A stretch of 10,336 nt of DNA, taken from positions 1 through 10,336 of the forward strand of contig JAGODA010000094.1 in assembly GCA_017998475.1 (NCBI GenBank), in the 5' to 3' direction. Below the pieces are notes generated by a model, which saw nothing but the letters and a program-made list of their open reading frames with translations, was not told the origin of the DNA and made no database searches. Below are positions 1 to 6,805 of this stretch, piece after piece (positions within the stretch are counted from its first letter, which is position 1; every line of letters begins with the position of its first letter). Position numbers and translations under genes: made by a program. The DNA is from Spirochaetota bacterium (lineage in GTDB: Bacteria; Spirochaetota; UBA4802; UBA5368).

Positions 1-63
1 CCTCTTGGAATCAACCGACGCTTTTTTCCTCTTGATGGTGGCCCATTTAGAATGTCCTGACAT
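1..63 (-). CDS. yebC: YebC/PmpR-family DNA-binding regulator, N-terminal fragment (cut by left edge)
   Basis: The first 21 codons read on the minus strand from the ATG at 61-63 and begin MSGHSKWATIKRKK, the hallmark N-terminus of the YebC/TACO1/PmpR family. A ribosome binding site GAGGT lies at 69-73, five bases before the start. Family members are cytoplasmic, roughly 240-250 residue proteins described as transcriptional regulators and, for some, as factors that help ribosomes through difficult peptide stretches. Only the basic N-terminus is visible; the rest lies beyond position 1. The gene follows the TPR gene after 47 nt on the same strand, so the two probably share a transcript. In many bacteria yebC precedes ruvC/ruvA/ruvB, which can only be tested outside the window. 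The fragment is short, but the motif is distinctive. Confidence 0.9.
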   Translation of the reverse strand, partial: MSGHSKWATIKRKKASVDSKR

Positions 64-110
64 ATATTACCTCGGTCATTTTCTCAACCATACGGCTCAG
101 ATTAACCCTC

Positions 111-1469
111 TCAATAACCCCTGCTAATTTTCAACTGTAATTTTACGATACGGTCCCGGGCCCTGGAGGAATCGTAATCGAAGGCGATGCACTCCCGGTA
201 GTACCGTATCGCGTCGTCCAGTTTTCCGAGCCGTTCGTGGCATTCGGCCATGTTCCAGCGGACCCGTCCCGCGTCCAGCTTCGAATACGAATAAAGCTTT
301 TCCCTCCGCTCAAGCCGGAGCTTGCTCTCTTCCTCCATCAGGTATTCGTACTGGGTATAGGTATCGAAATCCGGTTGCTTGAGGAGTGATGATTTTACCC
401 CCCGTATATCCGAGTTCAGTTTCTCGATTTCCCGGTCCTTCTCCTCGAGGCTCTTTTTTATCCGGTCCTGGTAAACGATCGTCTCCCCGTACAGGCTCAC
501 CGCTTTTTCGAATTCGAGGTCCCGCATGGCCATGTCTGCCGAGTATTCGTACGCTTTCGATCTCCGGAAGATGTCGCTCTCCGGCAAAAGCTCGAGAGCG
601 CGGGCGAGACTGGCACGCGCCAGAACATAGTTTCCGGTCCGAGTAAAGGCGAGATGCCCCAGGGCAAAATGGATATGTCCGTCATCCGGTTTCGCCGCCA
701 GGTATTCCTGATAGTATCTCACCGTTTCGAGATACCTCCCCGTGTCCTCGTTCAGGTTGGCAATCATCAGGTAGAGCCCGGGATTCTCCAGGCGTTCACC
801 CTTCCAGCGGATAAAACGCTCCAGATGGAATAGCGCCCGTTTCTTCTCCTGGGTTCTGTACAGGGCGACGCCGAGCCGCAGAGAGTGCTCGTGGTTGCCC
901 GGGTTTAAGGCATAGGCGGCCTCCATCGCCCGCGCATATGCGCGCTCGTCACCCCGTTTTCTGAATACGTCGGCGATCTCCGAAAAAATGACATCGTCCT
1001 TTTCCGGCTCCAGTTCCTTGAATCTGAGGCACTGGCCGTAATGATTGAGCGATTCATCGAGGCGCCCCAGGCGGAACAGGCATCGCGCCGCGTCCAGATG
1101 CAGGGTATACAGTTCGATGTTTTTCTCTATGAAAAATCCCTCAGCCACCCTTTTGCGGTACAGATCGTTGACGTTGATGCGCTCCTCGAGTTTTTTCGCG
1201 GTGATAAAATCCGTCGGCACGCGTCTGTTATCAACCCTCCTGTCGTATATGGCCAGGAGCCGACCGCGTATGGCCTCGTACGCCCCGGCATAGTCGCCAC
1301 GGGAATACAGCTCGACGTAATCCGGCAGGGCTTCCTGGGCGGCGGGTTTCCCTGGGGGCGTGACAAGAAGAAACAGCGCGGCCGAAAACGCAACGACGAT
1401 GGCGGACGGCAGCGCCTGGCGTATCGTAATCTTTTTCACTTCCATTTTCGCGCGTTTACTGTTGTACAT
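111..1469 (-). CDS. Secreted or periplasmic tetratricopeptide-repeat protein
   Basis: The product is a 452-residue protein of unknown specific role. The N-terminus is basic (residues 3-17), followed by a hydrophobic stretch at about 20-37 and a PAAQEA segment near 42-47 that could be a signal peptidase I site, so export or anchoring is likely. The rest is helical with TPR-like repeats at about 124-157, 162-193, 195-224, 232-262, 266-296, 305-334 and 402-434 (for example GRLDESLNHYGQCLRF and GKLDDAIRYYRECIAF). A charged coiled-coil segment at about 335-395 interrupts the array. TPR arrays act as protein-binding scaffolds; no enzymatic motif is visible. The start is uncertain: an in-frame stop lies at 1476-1478, so translation begins at the ATG at 1469 or at the ninth-codon ATG (1445). 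Neither has a good ribosome binding site. It probably heads a transcript with yebC. Confidence 0.85.
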   Translation of the reverse strand: MYNSKRAKMEVKKITIRQALPSAIVVAFSAALFLLVTPPGKPAAQEALPDYVELYSRGDYAGAYEAIRGRLLAIYDRRVDNRRVPTDFITAKKLEERINVNDLYRKRVAEGFFIEKNIELYTLHLDAARCLFRLGRLDESLNHYGQCLRFKELEPEKDDVIFSEIADVFRKRGDERAYARAMEAAYALNPGNHEHSLRLGVALYRTQEKKRALFHLERFIRWKGERLENPGLYLMIANLNEDTGRYLETVRYYQEYLAAKPDDGHIHFALGHLAFTRTGNYVLARASLARALELLPESDIFRRSKAYEYSADMAMRDLEFEKAVSLYGETIVYQDRIKKSLEEKDREIEKLNSDIRGVKSSLLKQPDFDTYTQYEYLMEEESKLRLERREKLYSYSKLDAGRVRWNMAECHERLGKLDDAIRYYRECIAFDYDSSRARDRIVKLQLKISRGY

Positions 1470-1571
1470 ATATGTCTACTATCGGCCTCGCGATTCCGGG
1501 GCTTGACAGTCGGGCCTCCTGCCATTCGCCCGCTTTTGTTGTAATACGCCGTAACAGCGGCGAAAATAAAA

Positions 1572-1601
1572 ATTTTATTCTTTTACTAAAAAAACGACCA
1601 A
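1572..1601 (-). promoter_or_regulatory. Candidate sigma-70-type promoter for the TPR-yebC transcript
   Basis: On the minus strand a -35 hexamer TTGGTC (1596-1601) is followed after 18 bases by a -10 hexamer TAAAAT (1572-1577, five of six to consensus). It sits about 100 nt before the TPR start and back to back with the 5S promoter, with only six bases between the two -35 elements. A short hairpin (CGCCG, 6-nt loop, CGGCG at 1547-1562) would lie in the 5' leader. This is motif inspection only. Confidence 0.45.
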
Positions 1602-1607
1602 ATTTCA

Positions 1608-1636
1608 TTGACAAACAAATGGGGGTACGCTTAAGT
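1608..1636 (+). promoter_or_regulatory. Candidate promoter of the solitary 5S rRNA gene, with AT-rich upstream element
   Basis: A perfect -35 TTGACA (1608-1613) is followed after 17 bases by TTAAGT (1631-1636), a weak -10. Transcription would start near 1643, about 20 nt before the mature 5S end. The 40 bases upstream (about 1562-1605) are very AT-rich with A and T runs, as in the UP elements of strong rRNA promoters. An own promoter fits the absence of any 23S rRNA end upstream. Confidence 0.55.
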
Positions 1637-1662
1637 GCTTTCATTGCTGAGAGAAACAATTC

Positions 1663-1778
<116 letters not shown>

Positions 1779-1799
1779 GTTGCAATCATACAATACCAG

Positions 1800-1829
1800 G
1801 AGAGCACCGAGAGGTGCTCTCACTTTTTT
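1800..1829 (+). terminator. Rho-independent terminator of the 5S rRNA gene
   Basis: A perfect 9-bp stem GAGAGCACC (1800-1808) and GGTGCTCTC (1813-1821) closes a GAGA tetraloop. It is followed by AC and a run of six T (1824-1829). It lies 22 nt after the 5S 3' end on the same strand. Confidence 0.92.
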
Positions 1830-1903
1830 CCACAGATATCGCCCATACCCACTTAAACGGTTCCGGATATACACACCCGCAACCACAATGCATGCCGAAA
1901 ACG

Positions 1904-1936
1904 AAAAAAGATGCGCCGCGGAAACCGCGGCGCATC
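1904..1936 (-). terminator. Rho-independent terminator of the lipoprotein gene
   Basis: Read on the minus strand, a perfect 12-bp GC-rich stem (1910-1921 with 1925-1936) has a TTT loop and is followed directly by six T (1904-1909). It begins 28 nt after the lipoprotein stop codon. It lies 75 nt from the 5S terminator, so the two convergent units are each closed off. Confidence 0.95.
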
Positions 1937-1964
1937 GTGATTCATCGTAATTGATCAGAGCGGC

Positions 1965-2414
1965 TTACTTTGTCGCGCCGCCCTCAACGCTCGAGCGGAG
2001 GCCCTTGCGCTCTATCTGGTACACGATTTCGCAGTTGTCGTCTTTATCGTAGGTGGATCGAACGATCGTTCCGCCTTTTACCACGCCGCTGAATTCCTTG
2101 GCCACCGCGATTCCGGTGGAGGCGTAGTCAGCCGCGCCCGCGGCTCCCTCGAGACGCGCACCGACGAACTTCTCGATGATCCTCTTCTCGGCCATAATGA
2201 GGGCCGCTTCCTTCGCGGTTCCCTGGCGCTGGATCTTGTTGGTAAGGCCGGGCTTCGGAACGCCGACTGCGGTCACCCTAAAAATATCCGGGGTTACCCA
2301 TCCCTCGGTAACGAACGTATCGCCCTTAACCTGCCCTCCCATCGACTGACCGCCGCATGCGGTGAAAGCGATACCGACAGCCAGAATCAGGGCCAACGTT
2401 ACAACCTTTTTCAT
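1965..2414 (-). CDS. LPP20-like lipoprotein
   Basis: The product is a 149-residue precursor. It has a lipoprotein signal peptide: basic MKK, a hydrophobic core (4-17) and FTAC with the lipidated cysteine at residue 20. This lipobox is looser than LAGC. The mature part contains an AVGVPKPG segment, a helix rich in A, M and E (TAKEAALIMAEKRIIEKFVGARLEG, about 66-90) and a C-terminal strand region with a DDNCEIVYQI pattern (about 125-134). Together these resemble the LPP20/FlgT-N-type fold of outer-membrane-associated lipoproteins; the assignment is by pattern only. The start is well supported by a strong ribosome binding site AAGGAGGA (2421-2428), six bases upstream. The gene has its own promoter candidate and a strong terminator, so it is monocistronic and possibly well expressed. 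Its specific function is unknown. Confidence 0.85.
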   Translation of the reverse strand: MKKVVTLALILAVGIAFTACGGQSMGGQVKGDTFVTEGWVTPDIFRVTAVGVPKPGLTNKIQRQGTAKEAALIMAEKRIIEKFVGARLEGAAGAADYASTGIAVAKEFSGVVKGGTIVRSTYDKDDNCEIVYQIERKGLRSSVEGGATK

Positions 2415-2522
2415 AGAAAATCCTCCTTGGAAATTTAAAGGGGTCTCCCCCAGTTTGATTGTAATATTCTTTTGCGGGTCAACGAACGTATCGCACTTCC
2501 CATGCGGCGTTCATTGCCCCTA

Positions 2523-2551
2523 AAATTAATAGCGTTACAGGCCAAAGTCAA
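2523..2551 (-). promoter_or_regulatory. Candidate promoter of the LPP20-like lipoprotein gene
   Basis: On the minus strand TTGACT (2546-2551) and TAATTT (2523-2528) are separated by 17 bases. Transcription would start near 2516 and give a leader of about 100 nt. The -35 is five of six to consensus, the -10 only three of six. A second possibility is TTGACC at 2477-2482, but its spacing to a -10 is poor. Confidence 0.4.
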
Positions 2552-2616
2552 TAGAAAAACCAACATTTTTACCCGGCCTGGGTTTTTTTGGATTTATACA
2601 GTCAGCTGATATTTGT

Positions 2617-2637
2617 CGAAAATAGAGGCGCACCTCC
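2617..2637 (-). terminator. Weak terminator-like hairpin after the seven-gene series
   Basis: On the minus strand a short stem GGAGG/CCTCT (2633-2637 with 2624-2628, one G-U pair) with a TGCG loop is followed by ATTTTC. It lies 15 nt after the stop of the small membrane protein gene. The stem and T-run are short, so termination here is only a possibility, but no better candidate precedes the next gene. Confidence 0.3.
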
Positions 2638-2651
2638 CCGCCGTCCGGCCG

Positions 2652-3185
2652 TCAATCCTCCCCGATTTCCTTGAGCAGCGCCAATTCAAGGAGTACACAC
2701 AGTATGACGAGGTTCAAAAGCAGCCAGAGGAAGCCGAGCTCTTTGGTCGTCGCCCAGACATACATAAGGGCCGCCCCGTTGCCGGAGCCGAAACCAACCA
2801 CGATGAGCCCCGCATACCGGGCGATGAAATTTGCGACATCGTCGCGGTAGTATTCACTGGCCTCAACGCGGGAACTGGCGAACCGCTCGCGGACTATCGG
2901 CACCACCAGATAGAGAATCGCGAAAAGCGCGCACGAATTAAAGAAGAGGTTATTGGCCATGAACGGAAACGCGATGCCGAAAAGCGCCGACACCAGAAAC
3001 ACGAGGAGGAATCCCCCGGTTGAGTACCTTTCGGCCAGTTTGCCGAGGGAGCCGGTAATATATGGAAGAACGCTCGCAATCTCCTCCCTGGTATAGACGT
3101 CCTTGCTCGATATGAGCGTTACGTAGTAGCCGACCGAAAGGAGGAAGAGCACGAAAACGATAAATACGATCAAAAGGTACAGCAT
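2652..3185 (-). CDS. Small multi-pass membrane protein of unknown function
   Basis: The product has 177 residues and about five hydrophobic segments: residues 1-25, 57-75, 80-97, 124-146 and 150-170. A charged loop (26-55) contains SSKDVYTREE, and a second charged loop (98-123) contains RERFASSRVEASEYYRDD. The tail ends KEIGED. I recognise no family or catalytic motif. The open frame extends upstream to 3440 into purN, but the ATG at 3185 is the credible start. It has a strong ribosome binding site GGAGGGG (3192-3198) at six bases, the hydrophobic protein begins exactly there, and the upstream translation has the composition of an out-of-frame reading of purN. It is the last gene of the seven-gene series, 76 nt after purN. 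Confidence 0.85.
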   Translation of the reverse strand: MLYLLIVFIVFVLFLLSVGYYVTLISSKDVYTREEIASVLPYITGSLGKLAERYSTGGFLLVFLVSALFGIAFPFMANNLFFNSCALFAILYLVVPIVRERFASSRVEASEYYRDDVANFIARYAGLIVVGFGSGNGAALMYVWATTKELGFLWLLLNLVILCVLLELALLKEIGED

Positions 3186-3261
3186 TCCACACCCCTCCGA
3201 ACGCGAGATGTCCGACCGGCGGCTAGTATGCCACTCGATCCCCGCCCATAGCAAGAATATT

Positions 3262-3873
3262 TTATTGTCGTATCGCCACCTTTCTCCCGCGTACCGATAA
3301 CCGCCCCTCGCAGAAGAGCCGCACCGATTCGGGGAGGATGAAGTGCTCCTCGCGAAGTATACGCGCTGCCAGGATGTCCGGGGTATCGTCCGGGAGAACG
3401 GGCACCGCGGCCTGGAGGATAATGGGGCCGGTATCCACACCCTCGTCGATGAAATGAGTGGTGCACCCGCTCACCTTTACTCCGTACTCGAAGGCCTGTT
3501 TCTGCGCGTGCACTCCCGGGAAGGACGGGAGGAGCGCCGGATGAACATTAATAATAGCGTTCTTAAATTCCCGGATGATGTACGGCGTAAGAATCCTCAT
3601 GTAACCGGCCGCCACGACAAGGTCGGTCCCGTGTTCCCGGAAGAGCCGAACCACGATCTCCTCGTGCGATTTCCGATCCGCGCATGTTTTCGGATCGACA
3701 AAATATGATTTCATGCCGAATTCATCCGCTATGGCAAAGGCTCCCGCGTCCTTTTTATCACAGATCAGGATGCCCGGTTTCGCCTGTATATGGCCGTCTT
3801 GTATCCTCTCCATCACGGTCCTGAAATTGGAGCCCCTGCCTGAAGCCAGAAACGACACCACCTTTTTCCTCAT
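3262..3873 (-). CDS. purN: Phosphoribosylglycinamide formyltransferase (GAR transformylase, folate-dependent)
   Basis: This cytoplasmic enzyme transfers a formyl group from 10-formyltetrahydrofolate to glycinamide ribonucleotide, the third step of de novo purine synthesis. The 203-residue length is normal for PurN. The phosphate-binding LASGRGSNF is at 9-17. The signature NVHPALLPSFPG is at 109-120, with the expected catalytic Asn109 and His111. THFIDEGVDTGPI spans 139-151, with the expected catalytic Asp147. The start ATG at 3873 has GAGGAG upstream (3885-3890), and an in-frame stop lies shortly before it. The 76-nt gap to the PP-loop gene contains a 5-bp hairpin (GCCGG/CCGGC, 3900-3913). 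No other purine gene is nearby, so its place in this series is not pathway-driven. Confidence 0.96.
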   Translation of the reverse strand: MRKKVVSFLASGRGSNFRTVMERIQDGHIQAKPGILICDKKDAGAFAIADEFGMKSYFVDPKTCADRKSHEEIVVRLFREHGTDLVVAAGYMRILTPYIIREFKNAIINVHPALLPSFPGVHAQKQAFEYGVKVSGCTTHFIDEGVDTGPIILQAAVPVLPDDTPDILAARILREEHFILPESVRLFCEGRLSVRGRKVAIRQ

Positions 3874-3949
3874 TCGATACCCTGCTCCTCATCCGACCTG
3901 CCGGGCATCCGGCATGCGCCCGCCTTTTCATCGATACCGGCCCTAACGG

Positions 3950-4945
3950 TCATATCATCAACCTCTTTATCGCGTCATCGTCCGCCGGTTCGCCCGCCGG
4001 AACCTCCCGATGGCGGAGCCCCCTTTTGAACAGCGTCAGCCGATCGTCCGTTCCCGAGGGTCTTCCGTAACGGGCAGCGATCGAAGAAAGAAGACGGACG
4101 TCATCATCCCCGACCGCACCGCGCGCGAACACCACCGGGCCCTTGAACTCCGGGACGAGCAGCGCGTCCGCGCCGGAGGCATACTTTTCCAGCTCGACGT
4201 TCTCCGCCTCGTTTCTGCCCACGATGAACTTTAGGTCCTCCCGCGCGCGGAAATGCCTCCCCAGCGACAGAAGGTACACATCGGTCATGTCGAAGCCGGG
4301 AACACGATCCAGCAGGTCGCGCACTCTGCGCGCTATCTGCACGTCGGTAAAAAGACAGCCGCCGGCTGGAGAGGCGTACTCGGCAATGCCCATCCTCCGC
4401 GCCAGCTCGATCTGGGCCGAGCGGCCGCGGCCGCTTATGCCCATCAGACGTTCGCGGTCCACCAGTCCCTCGCGCTCCGGGATGGTCGGCGGCAGGAGCT
4501 TCGCCGAGAGGGGCCTTAGAAGCCGCCCCTTGAGGCCAGACTCGTTCTCGATGTGCCGGAGCATGTGTTTCATCTGGGACATCGGGCGCTGACCGACGAC
4601 CTCGCCGGTGGCGACGAAAGAGGCCCCCTCTGACTCCATGAGTTCCCCCGCTTTTCTCAGAAAGTAAATCTTACAATCGATGCAGGGATTGCTCCGCTTC
4701 CCGTACCCGTGCGGGGGATTCTTAACCATTTCCATATATTCCCGCCCGCAGCGGAAGAAGCGCAGGGGGATGGCGTTGTCACGCGCGAAACGCGCCTGAG
4801 GGCTCTGTTCGGGACGGTAGTCGGGAGCGGCGAACGGGAGCACGAACATGATTCCACTCACCTCGACATCCTGCTCGAGGAGCAGCCTTCCGGCCAGCAG
4901 GCTGTCGAGACCCCCGGAATACAGGAGAATGCCCCGGGCGGACAC
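3950..4945 (-). CDS. PP-loop ATPase, predicted RNA/tRNA thiolation enzyme (ThiI/MnmA-like) with NFACT-R-like C-terminal domain
   Basis: The 331-residue protein begins with an ATP pyrophosphatase P-loop, YSGGLDS (9-15). It continues with PCIDCK (87-92), which contains a CxxC pair (Cys88, Cys91). ATGEVVGQRPMSQ is at 112-124 and SPAGGCLFT at 192-200, with a third candidate catalytic cysteine (Cys197). These motifs fit the MnmA/ThiI-type enzymes that adenylate a tRNA base and deliver sulfur through a cysteine. Residues about 225-275 contain SLGRHFR and FIVGRNEAENVELEKYA, which resemble the RNA-binding NFACT-R domain (GRN...N..L pattern) that is fused to such PP-loop enzymes in some bacteria. The RNA target is unknown. 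The start is GTG at 4945, two bases after the moeA stop, with GGGGAG (4954-4959) inside the moeA end, so translation is probably coupled. It is shorter than MnmA and lacks a THUMP domain, so it is neither canonical MnmA nor ThiI. Confidence 0.85.
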   Translation of the reverse strand: MSARGILLYSGGLDSLLAGRLLLEQDVEVSGIMFVLPFAAPDYRPEQSPQARFARDNAIPLRFFRCGREYMEMVKNPPHGYGKRSNPCIDCKIYFLRKAGELMESEGASFVATGEVVGQRPMSQMKHMLRHIENESGLKGRLLRPLSAKLLPPTIPEREGLVDRERLMGISGRGRSAQIELARRMGIAEYASPAGGCLFTDVQIARRVRDLLDRVPGFDMTDVYLLSLGRHFRAREDLKFIVGRNEAENVELEKYASGADALLVPEFKGPVVFARGAVGDDDVRLLSSIAARYGRPSGTDDRLTLFKRGLRHREVPAGEPADDDAIKRLMI

Positions 4946-4947
4946 GG

Positions 4948-6186
4948 TCAGATCTCCCCGTGTTCTATGAGCTGAACGAGCACCGTCTCCCCGGCTCGAA
5001 CGGCGCCCACATCCTCCGGGATGATGATGAGGCAGTTGGCCTCGGTCATGGACCTGAGGATACCGGAGCCCTGCGGACCCGTGGTCGATACGCTTAAGCG
5101 GCCGTCATTCACACAGAAAACGCCGCGGATAAAATGCGCGCGCCCCGTCTTCTTTTTAATATCCTCTGTCAGGGTCGCGCGCACCAGCGGCTTGTCGACG
5201 CGGCGCGCGCCCATCATGCGCAAAAGCGCCGGGCGGACGAATTGAAGGAAAGAGACCATAGTTGAAACGGGATTCCCGGGAAGGCCGAAGAAGAGCGTCT
5301 TACCGCGCCTGCCGAACACGCAGGGCTTGCCGGGCTTCATGCGTATCGTTTCGATCATTATCTCCACACCGAGCTCGTCGAGCGCCTCCGTGACAAAATC
5401 GTAGCGGCCCATTGAAACGCCTCCGGTGGTAAGCACGATATCGGACTCCAGCGCATCACCGAGAATCGATACCGTCGCCTCCCTGGTATCGGGCGCTATC
5501 CCCAGATAGCGGGGAATTCCACCGTATTTTATGACCTCCGAGTACAGCGTGTAGGCGTTGCTGTTGCGGATCTGGCCGCTCTTCAGTTCGGCGCCCAGAT
5601 CGACGATCTCATCACCCGTGGAGAGGATGGCGACATCGGGCCTGCGCGACACCTGCACAAAGGTACTGTTGAGAGAGGCCAGGAGGCCCGTTTCGGCCGA
5701 ACCGATGCGCGTGCCCCGTGTCAACACGACGGCTCCGATCCGCACGTCCTCACCGGCACGTCGCACATTTTCACCGCGCTGGACCTCGCGAAAAACCAGA
5801 ACGTGTTCTCCCTCCTCGGCCGTATCCTCGAACTGGACCACCGAATCGGCGCCGTGCGGCATGGGCGCCCCCGTCATTATGCGCACCGCGCGGCCGGCGG
5901 CGACATCGGGAAGCGCCTCCATCAGACCGGCCCTGATCTCGCCGCGGACCGGAAGCCGTGCCGGCCGGTCCTTTGCCGCTCCCGCGGTGTCGGACGCCAC
6001 CAGGGCGTACCCGTCCATCGCCGAATTGTCGACCGCGGGGATGTCCACGTTCGAAACGATATCGCGGGAGAGGACCCTTCCGGGCGCCTCGAACAGCGGC
6101 ACTATCTCGGGAGGAAGAGAAGGTGTGTGCGCGAGGATTGTATTCCTGGCTTCCTCGACCGAAACCATTGAAGATTTTCGAACCAT
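4948..6186 (-). CDS. moeA: Molybdopterin molybdenumtransferase MoeA
   Basis: MoeA inserts molybdate into adenylylated molybdopterin in the last steps of molybdenum cofactor synthesis, as a cytoplasmic dimer. The family signatures appear in order (numbered from the ATG): DNSAMDGYA (53-61), RIMTGAPMP (102-110), STGDEI (189-194), TTGGVSMGRYDF (253-264), MKPGKP (283-288) and LPGNPVS (302-308). A C-terminal beta domain runs from about 330. The 412-residue length matches the family (about 400-410). I chose the ATG at 6186, which overlaps the sigma-factor stop as TAATG with GGGAG just upstream. A GTG four codons earlier (6198) is possible but lacks a ribosome binding site. No other molybdenum cofactor gene or molybdoenzyme is in the window. 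The gene is coupled to the sigma factor upstream and to the PP-loop gene downstream. Confidence 0.96.
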   Translation of the reverse strand: MVRKSSMVSVEEARNTILAHTPSLPPEIVPLFEAPGRVLSRDIVSNVDIPAVDNSAMDGYALVASDTAGAAKDRPARLPVRGEIRAGLMEALPDVAAGRAVRIMTGAPMPHGADSVVQFEDTAEEGEHVLVFREVQRGENVRRAGEDVRIGAVVLTRGTRIGSAETGLLASLNSTFVQVSRRPDVAILSTGDEIVDLGAELKSGQIRNSNAYTLYSEVIKYGGIPRYLGIAPDTREATVSILGDALESDIVLTTGGVSMGRYDFVTEALDELGVEIMIETIRMKPGKPCVFGRRGKTLFFGLPGNPVSTMVSFLQFVRPALLRMMGARRVDKPLVRATLTEDIKKKTGRAHFIRGVFCVNDGRLSVSTTGPQGSGILRSMTEANCLIIIPEDVGAVRAGETVLVQLIEHGEI

Positions 6187-6770
6187 TATGTTTTCCACTC
6201 CCGGGTAAGGGGACGCCGGACCGCGACCCTCCAGCCGCCGATCAGCTTTTCAAGCTTCGCGCGTAGCACACTCATGGCTTCCTTCTCTATCCTGGCCACA
6301 TGATATTTGGACAGGCTGGTTTCGCGAACGACTTCCGCCAGGTTCATTTCCTCGATACCCCTCAGGGTGATGACCTCCCGGCTTCTTTCCGGGAGCTCGC
6401 GTATGGTGTCTCTGAGGGTCGAGATCACCTCCCCTTCGATATACACGCTCTCAACGTCGCGGTAGAACTGGTCGTTGAGACAGACCTCTTGAAGAACTAT
6501 ATCATCAAAACAGGCATCCTGCCTCATTTTTTTTCGAAGTAGATCGAAGGCCATGTTCTTCGCGATCTTGTAGAGATAGAACCTGGTTGTTTCCATCTCG
6601 ACATCGAGCGCGATGCGGCGTTCGTAAATGCGGAGGAAAACGTCATGCACGAGCTCCTGGGCCGTGTCCTTGTCCCGTACGATCCTGAGAAGATAGGACT
6701 CGAGCTGACCGGCAAAAGTCGCATAGCACTGGGTGAATACCCGGTTAAAATTGATGTCGTGATTTTCCAT
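6186..6770 (-). CDS. ECF-type RNA polymerase sigma factor (sigma-70 family)
   Basis: The 194-residue protein has the two-domain layout of extracytoplasmic-function sigma factors. Region 2 spans about 20-85, with DKDTAQELVHDVFLRIYER (33-51) and a -10 recognition helix area around RFYLYKIAKNMAFDLLRKK. Region 4 spans about 117-172, with IRELPERSREVITLRGIEEM and a helix-turn-helix around LAEVVRETSLSKYHVARIEKEAM. It would direct RNA polymerase to a specific promoter set. No anti-sigma factor or membrane sensor gene is adjacent, so the control mechanism is not evident. The ATG at 6770 has AGAAGGA only about three bases upstream, which is tight. It follows the transporter gene by 35 nt, and its stop overlaps the moeA start by one base. 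Confidence 0.93.
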   Translation of the reverse strand: MENHDINFNRVFTQCYATFAGQLESYLLRIVRDKDTAQELVHDVFLRIYERRIALDVEMETTRFYLYKIAKNMAFDLLRKKMRQDACFDDIVLQEVCLNDQFYRDVESVYIEGEVISTLRDTIRELPERSREVITLRGIEEMNLAEVVRETSLSKYHVARIEKEAMSVLRAKLEKLIGGWRVAVRRPLTREWKT

Positions 6771-6805
6771 TTCCTTCTAATCCAGAGCGATAAAAGTGAT
6801 AAATG

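Noticed and set aside
1503..1508. Plus-strand TTGACA as a promoter -35
   Set aside because: No plausible -10 at 16-18 bases and no plus-strand gene directly served by it.
2571..2589. Plus-strand hairpin ACCC-GGCCT-GGGT followed by seven T, terminator-like
   Set aside because: The stem is only four base pairs and no plus-strand gene ends before it.
3186..3440. Upstream extension of the small membrane protein frame overlapping purN
   Set aside because: The extension reads purN out of frame with an arginine/serine-rich composition, and a strong ribosome binding site marks the ATG at 3185.
5558..6208. Long plus-strand frame opposite moeA
   Set aside because: It is antisense to a well-supported gene, with Ser/Thr/Arg/Pro-rich composition typical of shadow frames in GC-rich DNA.
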